Shown piece by piece: positions 53,247-64,000 of a DNA stretch of 64,000 nucleotides; within the stretch, counting starts at the first letter, position 1; each line of letters opens with the position of its first letter. The notes under the pieces are model-generated. The model worked only from the letters and a program-made list of their open reading frames with translations. It did not search any database and was not told where the DNA came from. Source of the DNA: Paraspadella gotoi (Eukaryota > Chaetognatha); contig CM119271.1 of NCBI GenBank assembly GCA_051294375.1, positions 6,883,632 to 6,947,631 of the forward strand, read 5' to 3'. The position numbers and the translations under genes are program-made.

Positions 53247-53966
53247 GAGTTTTCTCACTTCACCAGTGTTGTTATTTAGAGATTTTGTAATTTTTTTTAA
53301 CGAATTTATGATCGTTTTTAGATAGGTTGCAAATCACATAGTTGTCTTTTTATGTTGACCCAAAAATATTTAAAAATACGGGAAGTAAAACCCTATTGAG
53401 AATTATTTAGGTTATCTGGGAAAGATTAAAAGTTATTGAGGATGAAATCCCTACGGTTTCAGCAAGATTCCATGGCTTTAAAAATTATCGTATAGAAAAC
53501 AATTTTTTTTCTTCATCACAAATTTTGAATGCCTAACGTATGAATCATGTAGATTATTTTTCAAATCTTTAGTCACTAAAATACATCTCATTTATTAATA
53601 AATGATATGAAAAAAGTTTATCCATTTTTTTACAGAAAAAGAGCCACATTATTTCTTAATTTATTTTTTTATTTAATTTAACGTAGGTTAACATAATTTG
53701 ATAAACGTGCATGATTTGTTTGCTGTTAATGGCTTAGCCAATTCTGGAACGTTTAAGCTATTCATAGTTATTGTTTTGAACTCGTGGTACATATTTTATT
53801 TGTATGTATTTAATCATTCGCTTCGTCGCTATTTTCTGCCCCTTGGTTAGGGTTCTATTCTGAACCAACTGTTACACAATCAATGACAGAATTTGTATTA
53901 AATCCATAGCATTTAAAATATCGCGAAACCTCGTTTAAGTCTGGCTCTTTTGATGAAGCGAGTGCA
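53247..53966. other. Spacer between ADO and HIRA
   Basis: About 720 AT-rich bases. An AAATCCATAG acceptor-like site lies about 55 nt before the HIRA ATG. Nothing else was found. Confidence 0.5.
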
Positions 53967-56900
53967 ATGCGCGTGCTCAAGCCGGAGTGGGTGGGCAACG
54001 ATGAAAGGCCTATATTCTCCGTTGACATTCATCCCGATGGCTCGCGATTCGCCACTGGAGGCCAGGGCGATAATTGCGGAAAGGTGCATTTCTTTTTTCA
54101 CAATCTTGTAACATCCGTATTGTGTTAGAGCTACAAGGAGCGATGGTTTCATTACAGGTGGTCATCTGGAATATGGCGCCTATCCGCGAAGATAATGAAG
54201 AGAAAAACGATACAGTACCGAAATTACTGTGCCAAATGGAAGCTCATCAGAGTTGCGTGAATTGCGTCAAATGGTCTAACGATGGCAAATACCTGGCTTC
54301 AGGCAGCGACGACAAACACATCATGATCTGGCAAACGTCCCGTTACGGAGTTCCCTCCACCGTCTTCGGCTCCAGCGGTAAGACTGTCAACGTCGAGCAG
54401 TGGCGATGCGCCGCCACTCTGCGTGCCCACGATGGCGATATTCTCGACCTGGCCTGGTCGCCCAACGATGCCTGGCTAGCCTCTTGCAGTGTCGACAATC
54501 GTATCGTCATCTGGAACGCCCACAAGTTTCCCGAAGTGTTGTCCGTCATCAAGGGTCACTCCTCCCTCGTAAAGGGCGTGTGTTGGGATCCCGTCGGCAA
54601 GTACCTGGCATCCCAGTCTGACGACAAGACCCTCCGGATATGGCGGACGCATGACTGGAGCCAAGAGGCTTGCGTATCCGAGCCCTTTAAAACCACGTCT
54701 GGCACAACTCACATCCTTCGATTGCACTGGTCTCCGGACGGGCAGTACTTGGTCTCCGCTCATGCCATGAACAATTCGGGACCCTCGGCGCAAATTATCG
54801 AACGGGATGGTTGGAGGACTAATCGTGACTTTGTCGGGCACCGCAAGGCAATTACAGTCGCCAGGTATGACTTTTGATATTTGCCTTTTTATTTTCTCGT
54901 GTAGGATTAGGGATATTTGGGGTTAAAAGGGTTTTGGGTTAGGGTAATTAAATAAAAAAATTAAAAAATAAATTAATTTTTTAATAATTAAAAAAAAAAT
55001 AACTATTTTTAAGTGATTTTTTAAAAACGCTAAAACCCCGGTTAGCGAAAGTAAAATTTTATCCATTTTTGTTTGATTTTGATTGATATTAATTGATACG
55101 TAAACATGCTTAAATCGGGTTAATTTTACTTTCGCCGACCGGAGTTAGGGAGGGTTCAAGGGTGTTTAGGGTTAATAGTGTTTAGGGTTAAGATTATTAG
55201 GTAATAATTTTTTTTATTTTTTTTAAAATAAGTATTTTTAAGTAGTTTTTCAAAAGACGCCAAAACCCCGGTAGGCGAAAGTAAAATTTAGCCCTTAAAT
55301 CGACGTTTGTTTTTCGGGAGTTATGATATAGATTTTAGGGTTAAATTTTACTTTCGCCTTCCACGGTTTTGGCGGCTTTTGAAAAACTACTTAAAATATT
55401 TATTTTTTTTAAAAAAATGTTTTTAAATATTACTTAATTACCCTAAACCTAACCAACACTAACCCTAAACCACCTTTAACCCTAACCGCTCGTTAACCCC
55501 AGTCGGCGAAAGTAAAAGTAACCCGATTTTAGAATCATATCAATCCCAGAAATAAACTAAAGCAGGAAGCCCGAAAAAATTAAATAATTAAAAATTTAAA
55601 AGAATAAAACTATTGGATAAAAATCTGCATTTATATTTCCCAACGTAAATTTTTAAGAACACAATTTTCCAGATTCAACCCTTTTATCTTGACGAAAGCG
55701 ATGACGAAATCAAGCGGAAAGGAGAAAGCGGAAAAGGTGACTTGTTGCGCGATTGGAAGTCGCGATCGATCGCTTTCCGTGTGGCTCACTTGCCTCAAAA
55801 GACCGCTCATCGTTCTTCACGACCTCTTCACGAATTCCGTACTCGACGTTTCCTGGGGAAGGTAATACGTCATTTCATTACTGAACAAATAGAATTGTAG
55901 TCAAATTAAAAGTTTTTTTTTTACCTCTACGGCTTTATTTTTATTCGAGCAGATGCGGAACTGAGTTAATGGCGTGTTCGTGGGACGGAACCATTGCCTA
56001 CCTCAAATTCGATGCCGACGAGATCGGCGTTCCATTTAGCGCATCGGAGATGGCACATTTTTACCACAACGTCTACGGGAAAAGCCTGACTCCAAACAAT
56101 ATGAACGGCTTTCACAACGGAAACGCAAACGGGAACGACCCCAACGCCGTTGTTGAAGATCCCGAGATCCTTCGACTTCAACGTCAGCAAGAGTTACGAC
56201 TAAAGGAAGTCGCTGCTGCTGCTGTTGTCGCCTCTGAAAATCAGCACAGGTACAAACTAGAGACTAAATAAACGTGTTTTTATTAGTACTATTTTTTTTT
56301 AAGTCCCCTTTGCTTATTATTCTCGGAAAAAGCCGTGTTAAGTAGGATAATGAACTAATGTACGTTTTTTATATCCCGACATCATAACTGTATTTAGACT
56401 AAATTTAGACTAAATTTTAGTGGTTTAAATTTATTTTTATCAGCAACGGATTGCCCTCCGCGCCTAAGGGTCCTATTAACAAGCAGATTGAGACCCGAAC
56501 AAAGGAGGGCCGACGACGAATTACGCCGCTATTTCTCGCTCCGCAGCCGGACTTGGCCGACACGCCACTTCCCTTCAACTCTGCCAATATCACCTCGACT
56601 TCAATCAAGGTATCAATTATTTTTAATCTTTTAATCCGAGCTAAAAACTTTTTATCCAAATTTTTGTAATTATGATTATTATATATTAATGTATAATTGA
56701 TTATGTATAATAGGGTCAAAGCAAAATTGTTGTGGAACGGAAGGAAGACGGAAGCGGAAAAAGCAACGGCGACGCTCAATTCGCTGTGAAGACTCCACCA
56801 GGCACACCAACCTCGGGGGACGCCGATGTTAAGTCGGAAAAAGCGGAGGAAGCTTCCCCATGCTCTGTCAGTTTGCTCTCGCCTCCCTCGCCGAAACCGA

Positions 56901-58762
56901 TTGATCAAGATCGTGTCGCCGAGGCAGATAAACGTGATGCCGGTGACCCATCCGCAGCTCATTCCACTGCCGCAAAAAATTCCTCTGTGTCTTCTTCCTC
57001 GACTGTGATTCCCGCGGCGACGACGACCGACTCCACGCCCATCGCCGCCGCCGCCGTTCTCAGTAACTCGGTTCCCTCCTCAAAAAGTGTTCCTGTTGCC
57101 GGATATCGAACCGACGACGGAGCGCTGAACTCTACGCACAATCTTGAAATTCCAGTGGCAAAAGCAGCGTCGTTGAAACGAAAAAACGAAATTAGCACGT
57201 CCATCGCCCTCCCTGCGGCATCGGCCCCATCGACGGGTGCTCCAGAGAAAAAAAAGGCGAAAAAAGACGTAATGAGTCGCTTCAATCATTCGACCTCTGG
57301 CACAACTACTGAAGGCTTCGCTCCCCCATCTATCACTCCTGCGGCTCCTTCTCCCACATTACCGACTATATCCACCTCGGTTCCTAAACCCCTTGTCTCT
57401 CTCCCTCCGGTACCCCCTACCATTTCGAGGCCGCCCCCAACCCCCGTCTCCGCCGCGTCTCTATATGATCCTGCCCAGCCTCAAGCACCCCCCATCGCTC
57501 TACGAGCCACGCGGCATCCCGAGACAGCCGCTTTGCATCTTCCTCCTCCCGAAACACCGAAGGCGGCCGCGCTCGTTGTATCTGTGCCGCGTATCATCAT
57601 TCCGAATGCATTGTCGTCATCGTCGACTTCCTTTCTTTCAGTTGCCGTGGAAAACCATGTTCCTCTCGGCAGAAGTCACGTGCTTCACCGCCTACGCGTT
57701 CAGGTCGTCGAAGAAAATCCTGAAAAACCTCAATCATCTCTGTCCTCTTCCGCGGCGGCGCCCCTCGCAGTTTGGGAGCAATTTTTTGATCGACCAATAC
57801 TCCTAACCAACGCTTCCAGCGAATTCGTTTGCGTTGCCTGCGATGACTCCTCTCTTCACCTATTTTCCTCGGCCACCGGCACCCGTTTATTCCCCGCCAT
57901 CGTAATCGGTTCGAAGGCGTCCGTCCTTCGGGCGGCTGGCCCCTTCGTCATGGTTCTCACTGTGTCCGCGAAACTGTTTCTCTGGTGCACGAGGCCCTTG
58001 ACTTCCGTCATTCGCAACGCCGCCCTCAATCCGATTTTGAAGGGAGGCGAGACGATCTCGCTGGAAGGCTCCGTGCTTACCCACGACGGAGTGCCAATGC
58101 TGACTGTTTCCTCAGGCAAAACGTTTTCCTTTAGCGCGGCGATGGGGTGCTGGATTCAAGTCTCTGGCGGAGTGGAGGACCCGCTGTCGCAGTTGTCGGA
58201 TCATGCCTCCTTCGCCTATCACCCTGCCACTGCCATGCCGTCTAATGCGAACTGTTCAGATTCGCGTCCGTTGGCCCGGGCGCAACGCGCCGCTCGTCAT
58301 CGACCCTCTGGGACAGCGCGCCATATTTTTTCCTCCAACGTTGCCAAGGTCATCGCCGGAACGCCCCAGTCCGTCGCAGCGACCCTCAGTCATCTAGAAA
58401 ATCAGGTGCAGGCGGCGTTAGCGTTGCGATCGAAAGAAGAGTTTCGATTTTGGCTCGGTACCTACGTGCGATTCTTGGCCAAGGAGAGTTTTCACAGTAA
58501 AATCCGTGAAACGTTCGACATGTTACTTGGACCGATGCCTGGAGACTCGGCCGAGGACTCTGGTAGCAATAAAGCTGGGCGACTCAACGATTGGGATCCG
58601 GAAATTCTTGGCATATCTAAGCACAATTTATTGAGTGAATTGTTGCCGACCGTCGGATCTCAACTGTCCATGCAAAGACTCTACGCTGAATACAGGGAAC
58701 ATTTATTTCACTTGACTTCTGGAAAATCGATGCGCGAGACGTTGTTTTCGAAAAGACATTGA
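53967..58762 (+). CDS. HIRA: HIRA histone H3.3 chaperone
   Basis: Six exons (53967-54083, 54158-54864, 55673-55861, 55953-56249, 56444-56609, 56714-58762) encode 1174 residues; human has 1017. The N-terminal seven-bladed WD40 propeller is very conserved (FSVDIHPDG, FATGGQG, NVEQWRC, DAWLASCSVDN, AHAMNNSGPSAQIIER, SRDRSLSVWLTCLKRPL). A long P/S/T-rich linker (about residues 560-810) contains KKAKKDVMSRFN, perhaps the B-domain that binds ASF1. The C-terminal HIRA domain shows FVCVACDDSSLHLFS, VLTHDGVPMLTVSSG and LENQVQAAL, ending in LLSELLPTVGSQLSMQRL. HIRA deposits H3.3 with UBN1 and CABIN1 outside replication. Exons 1-5 span less than 2.7 kb; intron 3 (808 bp) is enlarged by a repeat. Confidence 0.97.
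54905..55520. repeat. Repeat cluster with GGCGAAAGTAAAATT cores and TTAGGG-like tracts (HIRA intron 3)
   Basis: The core GGCGAAAGTAAAATT or its inverse complement occurs five times in alternating orientation (55041, 55122, 55271, 55341, 55503). Between them are G-rich TTAGGG-like runs (54905-54945, 55143-55200) and, near the end, the complementary CCCTAAACC runs (55440-55500). The whole is an imperfect palindrome. A related copy is at 40200-40330. Confidence 0.7.
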
Positions 58763-59439
58763 AAAGAATTCCTTTTAAAGTTAAACATTCTTCTCAAGTC
58801 TGTTTTCATTTACAGAACTTAAAAAAAGACGATATTGAAACAGGTCTTATGATTTTTGCCTCATTTTATTATGTTTATTAAAAGCCATATGTTTTAAAAA
58901 TCTTATGTGCCATGACAATTATTTTTCTCAAAATATTTTGGAAAGCATAGTTCAGTCATTTTTTTGGGCTTAAGTTTTTTAAATTCTACTCTAATTTTTA
59001 TGAGCACGGAACCTTCTACGAAAAGTTGATATTATTCGGTGAAGATTTCAATGATCCCTTGATTATAAATTGCTGTGGGACGAGAGGGGCTTAAAATAGG
59101 CATTCTTTCTAATTCTTGAAAATGAATGAAGTCTTAATAAAAAAATTTTCGTAGTTAAATATCCGTTATTCAGGGACTTATAGTTCTCAATTTTTTATAC
59201 CGCTATTCTACCATCTGTAAACCTCAAATGATTGACCAATTACATATTAATTTATTTTTAATTTTTTAATTAAAATATATGTGAACTTTGAACTAGATAT
59301 GTCCAGCAATGTGTCCGAAACATGGATAAGCACTATTCTACAGTCCTATTTTGTCTCCCTCTTTGGTCTCCAATCTACATTGTATTCATCAAAGATATTT
59401 GTTTAAAGATATTAATGCCCAATATTCATCTTTTCGTAT
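58763..59439. other. Spacer between HIRA and PSMG2
   Basis: AT-rich, without genes or repeats I can identify. It likely contains the HIRA 3' UTR. Confidence 0.5.
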
Positions 59440-59458
59440 TTGTTTTATTCTGTTATAG
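59440..59458 (+). other. Acceptor-like site just before the PSMG2 ATG
   Basis: TTGTTTTATTCTGTTATAG ends five bases before the ATG at 59464. This is the same arrangement as on the minus-strand genes. Confidence 0.45.
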
Positions 59459-59463
59459 GTATC

Positions 59464-60454
59464 ATGGCGTTTTATTATCCATTAGAAAAAAGCTCATGGC
59501 TGGATTTTACCCTAGTTATTCCTTCAGGTAAATTAATGATTGTGAGCATCATTTAGGACTCGGTAAAATAGGTCTTTATCTGAATTAATTTTTCATTTCA
59601 CAATCTAGTTTCCGTGGGAAACGTAGGGCAGTTGGCGGCAGATCTGATCATTTCGTCTTTGTCAATGAAAAAAGTAGGGATCGTTTTTGACGAAAGCGTG
59701 ACACCTGTCATCGGCAACGATCCATTTCAAAGTTGTCTTTCGGATCGTATTGGCGCGTTGGCTCTAAAGTCAAAAGTTAGTATAAAGTAATACACTTTTT
59801 GTGAAGCATCTTTAAAAATTCGATCGTTTTTTTTTTTTCTTTCCAAAGGAACAAGCGACGACGCCGACTCTCATGACCTCCTGCGAAGTTTATGAATCCG
59901 AACCTCATCGACTTGTCGTGCTCCAACAACGCGCTCCACTAGTCCACGGTTTAACCTCTCGCTTCCTTCGCCTATTGATCGATTTCATCAAAACTCATCG
60001 GTTCTCCAACACGGTCGTTCTTTGCGGCACCCACGCACACGAGCGTCTCGATGCTCAAATTAGTGGGGATCAGGCTCGATTCGTCCGAACGTCGAGTTTC
60101 GACGAATCAACGTTGGGCGGCGTGATCGATCGTCTAGGGTGGACCGAGCTCGAGGCGCGTCCACCACGGCCCGACTTACGCGACAAGGACGTCAACCCTT
60201 ACCTGCCAGGCGGCGGCGTTGCGAAGCGACTTTACCGATTGTTTCAAAAGGAAGGATTGCCTGCCATAGTGCTGATGATATTTTGTGCCGAGGGAGACAA
60301 CATTCCCGAAGCTATCGCTTTGTCTGATCGCGTCGATGCTCTCCTATCGCTTTTTCCGGTCGACAATGAAGGAGACCGAAAATGGCGCATTCCCGCCAGT
60401 TGGTCGGCCTTGTTTGGCAATCGCTCCTCGGATTTGAATCTAGTTTTCGGGTGA
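59464..60454 (+). CDS. PSMG2: Proteasome assembly chaperone 2
   Basis: Three exons (59464-59527, 59609-59775, 59849-60454) encode 278 residues; human has 264. Family landmarks: DFTLVIPS/VSVGNVGQLAADLIISSL, VTPVIGNDPF, the YLPGGGVAKRLYRLF segment, FCAEGDNIPEAIAL and WRIPASWSALFG at the end. PSMG2 (PAC2) pairs with PSMG1 to scaffold the alpha-ring of the 20S proteasome. Coding exon 1 is only 64 nt. The stop lies 91 bp before the next ATG, with a strong acceptor in between, pointing to a polycistronic transcript. Confidence 0.95.
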
Positions 60455-60487
60455 TTTTTTTTTTGTCAGTTTGTCAGTGTAAGTGCT

Positions 60488-60503
60488 GGATTTTTTTTTT
60501 CAG
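60488..60503 (+). other. Acceptor-like site between P SMG2 and the zinc-finger gene
   Basis: GGATTTTTTTTTTCAG inside a 91-bp intercistronic spacer. It is the strongest polypyrimidine-AG signal between two genes in the window. No donor or upstream exon can fit in the spacer. Confidence 0.6.
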
Positions 60504-60545
60504 TCTTAACAAAATAATGATAAACTTAAGTGACATTTTGAGATT

Positions 60546-62938
60546 ATGACAAATCTTGAAATTATTGCCACCTTAGAGGAAGTGAGCGCCATCGTGGATG
60601 ACGTTGTGGATCGTCTTTCCGGAGATTCGGTCATAGTCCCGCTCCTAGGCTCGATAAAGGAAAAAATTATTTTTCTGACAAACTTGTTATCCTCCCTGAG
60701 TTCGAAAGTAGAAAATAAATTTGGGAGAGACGTCTCTCAAAACGGTAGCGGCTGCGACGACGTCGTAAAACCGAAATCAAGAGGTCGGTCGAGGAGAAAG
60801 AAAGGTAACGTAGATTACGAATGAAGCCTTATCGTTGTTGGGATTTCGTTGGTTCGATATTGTTGTTTAAATAATTTTAATTCATGTATTCAAACTATTC
60901 GTGTTTAACCCAGAATCCAAATCTGATTTACTATAATTTGAAACTAATCGGATTAAATCGTACTAGAATCGTCTTTGTTGTAATAAGACATACTTGTTTT
61001 AAAAATCCGTATTGTTTTTAAGTTTCCGCGGCGTCCGTACAACTGGTGGAGGGAAAGCGACAAAGAAAGAAGAGACGACTTGACGACTACTATTTAGAAT
61101 GGTCCCTGCCCACGAGTCCAGATCCGCCGGTTAAAAGTGTCGTCGAGCTTAGCAACCGCGACGCGGTATCGCTTCCCGACCCTGTAGCCGTCGCGGAGGA
61201 CTCTGTTCTGGACGCCTGTCTCGGGCACGGTGCGGACGACCGGGTCGTCTTCACCTGTGATCAGAACGAATGTGATTTACGTCTGGAGAGCGATTTGCTC
61301 GTCGACCAAGTCGCAGTCGTCGCCGCCGAGAAAGTCGACTTCTTCCGACGTTGCGCCGAACACCTTCGCGAGCGGCACGGGCGAATCGCTAGAAGCGTAT
61401 TTGTGCGATGCATCTACGACTCGTGCGAGTTTGTGGCGGGGGACAAGGCCGTTCTTAGAAATCATATCATTTCCGCGCACAAGCGAAGGAATTTTCGAGA
61501 GAAATGCGCCGATTGCAAAGTGGTTGTCTTGTCAAGGAGATTCGAAGAGGTGAGTGTTTAAAGAAAATATTAAATGGAAAATGGGGACATCTAAAGTTAC
61601 GCTTCTCGATTTTTTTTATAGCATCTTAAAAAATGCCCGAATTCGAATTTAAGTAGTAGAAGAAAAACTTTGTGTATCAAGTGTGGTAAAGAATTCAGCG
61701 GTCCTAACAACCTCAAGTGGCACGAAATGAAAATTCATGGAGCGCTAGTCGGTGATAAGTACGTTTTCTAATTTTAATTTTTTTAGGTACATGACTTTCC
61801 ATGACATATATCCGTTCTTTTCAATCATTATTAATGGGACACGCATTTCGAAATAGGACGAACATTTTGAAATGTGAATACGAACCCGAATGCGGTTTTT
61901 GGACGAATAATAAGAGCGAACACGCCAAGCACATGTACGGCAAACATAAAAAATTAATGGATGGGTTTACTCTGTTTAAGTGCTCAAAGGTAAAAACACC
62001 TCGATGCTCTATTTTTTTATTAAAAATATTTTTAATAATTAATCCTCACTTCTAGTGCGATTACAAGAGTGTGTCCCGATTCATTATCAGAAAGCACGAG
62101 TCGATTCACGAAACGGTTAAAGGAGATTATCTGTGTCAATGCGGAGCCATGTTAAAATCTGAAGCTTCGCTACGAATCCACATGAAGCAAATGCATTCAC
62201 GCAGTAAGGGTTAATTTGTTTGTTCTTGACCCACCAGAGAAACCTTCAATTCGTCTACTGGTAGGCGACCCAATATATTATAAATTCGAACCTTATTTCT
62301 CCACTAACAGGCGGCAAAAAACGCATTCCCTGCCTCCATTGCGGCCAAACCTTTTCGCGAGCTCAAACTGCCAAGGACCACGAAGTTCGAGAACACGCCC
62401 CGGGTGGAGGAAAAGGCAAGAAACCTTTTCGCTGTCCCTACTGCACCCACGAGTCCCATCTTTCTGGGAATTGTCTCAAAGTAAGTTGGAGCTTTTTTTT
62501 AACGATCCTTAAAATTCCTTATTAACTAATTAACTCGTTTTTGTCGCTTCTCAGCACGTGCGTCACATTCATCCGGGCAAGGAACTTTGTTACGTGGATT
62601 CGCGAAGCGGGGAACTATTGCTGAAAACAAAAGGCGGGCTTCTATTAAAACGAGTTTCGTCCATTGATCATACAACGATGGAAGGCGATGTCGAAGTCTT
62701 GCGGACAGGGGCCGACGTTGTGCCAGTTTGCGTCGATAATCTCCCTGAGGCGAGGGCGACTGACCAGGTTCAGCTCTCGACCAACCAAGAAGTGCCAACC
62801 GTAAATATCTCTGAAGAAAAAAGCGTGCCAAAATACGTTTACGCAGTCCCTGCATACCTGGAAAACAAAACTGTTGCCTATGTCATGGAAGCTCCTCCAG
62901 AGGCGCGTAACGTAGTGATCCTGGGCATCGGGCACTGA
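60546..62938 (+). CDS. C2H2 zinc-finger protein, about ten fingers over seven exons
   Basis: Seven exons (60546-60804, 61023-61549, 61622-61758, 61857-61989, 62056-62203, 62311-62480, 62555-62938) encode 585 residues. A helical N-terminus (LEIIATLEEVSAIVDDVVDRL) and a basic stretch (SRGRSRRKK) precede fingers that include CIYDSCEFV..HIISAHK, CIKCGKEFSGPNNLKWHEMKIH, CEYEPECGFW..HMYGKHK, CDYKSVSRFIIRKHESIH, CQCGAML..HMKQMH, CLHCGQTFSRAQTAKDHEVREH and CPYCTHESHLSGNCLK/HVRHIH. The final 100 residues are acidic-hydrophobic without fingers. Probably a nuclear DNA-binding regulator; lineage-specific expansion makes orthology uncertain. Confidence 0.85.
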
Positions 62939-63040
62939 TTCTTTCGATACAACATTTTCTATTTTTTCTTTTCAGCGCTTAAATTAAATACGATATTAAT
63001 TGTTTATTTTGCCCATTTTATACTGATTTTAATTCATCTA

Positions 63041-63061
63041 CATTGACAATTTTGCTTTCAG
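63041..63061 (+). other. Acceptor-like site before the 63090 ORF
   Basis: CATTGACAATTTTGCTTTCAG, ending about 28 nt before the ATG at 63090, in a 151-bp spacer after the zinc-finger stop. Confidence 0.45.
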
Positions 63062-63089
63062 AGCGTTTTTCTTAAATACGGTAGAAGTT

Positions 63090-63758
63090 ATGTCATTACA
63101 TCTACCGGATCAGAAGCCTTCCAGCCCTCTTTCCAGGGGTAAAGAGGCCAGTTTAACAGCTCAAATCAACAGAAAACAATCTTGGACACCGAAAGAGCAT
63201 TCACGGGGAAGCATTTGTCGTAAACGGGCTCGTAGCACGCCCCATCGAAACTATGATAACGCAGGAGAGTCCACCGACTCATTTCGTGCTAGAAAGTCTT
63301 CGCTGGATGTTCCAGATAGCTCCACCGATCCGGTTTTAATTCTTACGGAATTTTCTCCTAAAAGAAAATTTACCCGACCCAGTTCTGGTAGTAAGGTCAT
63401 TCGAAAAACTAATATATTGCGAGAATATCTATCTGAGAGTTCTCCGAGGTCGAGCAGCTATTCAGAAATGGGTGTAGTTGAAGTTAGCCATCAAATGAAT
63501 TCTAGATTCGATTCATCTCATAGAGACTTTTTGCGTTGGAATGGAGTGTCTGATACGAATTTTGGATCATATGACGTGTGGAGCTCATTACCCGAAGTTG
63601 GTTCTGACATAACATTGTTTAATTTCGAGCCGAAGAAATATTCTAAATTACTAAGTTTTTACGGCTTTGAAATAAAAAACAAATCTTATTTTGGAATATG
63701 TGAATGCCGTGTTAAATTGGTAGTAATCTATGATAATCTCATTAAATCTTTTTTTTAG
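63090..63758 (+). CDS. Unrecognised S/R-rich protein, probably continues past an intron
   Basis: ORF of 222 residues from ATG at 63090. It is disordered and rich in S, R, K and P, with PVLILTEFSPKRKFTRPSSG and KVIRKTNILREYLSE, then a more ordered part with DVWSSLPEVGSDITLFNFEP. The last residues (VKLVVIYDNLIKSFF) look like intron read-through in AT-rich DNA, and a GT donor near 63710 may end the true exon. No family was recognised. It is third in the PSMG2/zinc-finger run. Confidence 0.45.
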   Translation: MSLHLPDQKPSSPLSRGKEASLTAQINRKQSWTPKEHSRGSICRKRARSTPHRNYDNAGESTDSFRARKSSLDVPDSSTDPVLILTEFSPKRKFTRPSSGSKVIRKTNILREYLSESSPRSSSYSEMGVVEVSHQMNSRFDSSHRDFLRWNGVSDTNFGSYDVWSSLPEVGSDITLFNFEPKKYSKLLSFYGFEIKNKSYFGICECRVKLVVIYDNLIKSFF

Positions 63759-64000
63759 TTTTAGTTTTTTCCCACTATATGAAGTGTTCTTGCTAATAAT
63801 AATTTAAACATCAAGTCATAATCTAACTTAGTTGACTAGAGAGCTCAAAATAAAATGATTATAACTTATAAGTTTCGTGAAAATTTTTTGTCGCTTTCTT
63901 ATCACATACTTTAAAACTAACCTAATAATGTAATATCGCCTGTGGTCCTGTAGTAAAAAGTAATTTTGTTTCTTTAGGCGTAATTTTTCGAGTTTAGATG

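Noticed and set aside
1-64000. tRNA, rRNA or CRISPR arrays
   Set aside because: No tRNA cloverleaf, rRNA segment or regularly spaced direct repeats were found; the ~24-bp tandem at 43080 has no spacers and the B-box-like segments belong to SINE-like repeats.

Overview
This window is nuclear DNA of an animal. Genes have short GT-AG introns, AT-rich spacers and many DNA transposon and SINE-like remnants. The gene set is metazoan: VANGL (planar polarity), a neuralized/SOCS protein, a G-alpha-12/13 and HIRA. There are no bacterial operons, CRISPR arrays or viral genes. Two features narrow the lineage. First, two intact, intronless copies of mitochondrial ATP synthase subunit a (ATP6) lie in tandem at 578-2790, each with an N-terminal extension resembling a mitochondrial presequence. 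Second, genes are packed in same-strand runs with spacers as small as 78-102 bp, and most have a polypyrimidine-AG acceptor just upstream of the ATG. Animals known for loss of mitochondrial atp6 plus spliced-leader trans-splicing include ctenophores and chaetognaths. VANGL fits a chaetognath better, as far as I recall, but this is inference and species assignment needs a database search.

Layout. Positions 1-37155 carry minus-strand genes only. In order of increasing coordinate they are: CIR1 (partial), ATP6 x2, a TMEM35/DoxX-like protein, Asterix (WDR83OS, apparently frameshifted), a 2.5 kb inverted-repeat element, an unrecognised and partly broken gene, OTUD3, VANGL, ATP6V0B, PUS10, PAGR1-like, NOP53, COA1, NEURL2-like, COQ10, ARPC5, MPLKIP-like, a C2H2/Tudor-like protein, an LRR protein, PFDN4, a 76-aa protein and DNAJC2. 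Positions 37156-45263 hold no convincing host gene but many repeats: microsatellites, SINE-like copies and a decayed Penelope-like fragment. This is the only strand switch. Positions 45264-64000 are all plus: GNA12/13, a Tc1/mariner remnant, a small unknown ORF, ADO, HIRA, PSMG2, a C2H2 zinc-finger gene and one unrecognised ORF.

Genes together. Most are housekeeping: mitochondrial respiration and ubiquinone function (ATP6, COA1, COQ10), ribosome biogenesis and proteostasis (NOP53, DNAJC2, PFDN4, PSMG2, Asterix), RNA processing (CIR1, PUS10) and chromatin (PAGR1, HIRA). Several tight clusters (MPLKIP-ARPC5; COA1-NOP53-PAGR1-PUS10-ATP6V0B; PSMG2-zinc finger-63090 ORF) look like polycistronic units resolved by trans-splicing. 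Introns include an unusual share of GC-AG introns (4 of about 56 that I could delimit). One NOP53 intron holds a run of hairpins that may be a structured RNA. Exon boundaries were derived by hand from splice signals, reading frame and family similarity; no alignment was run.
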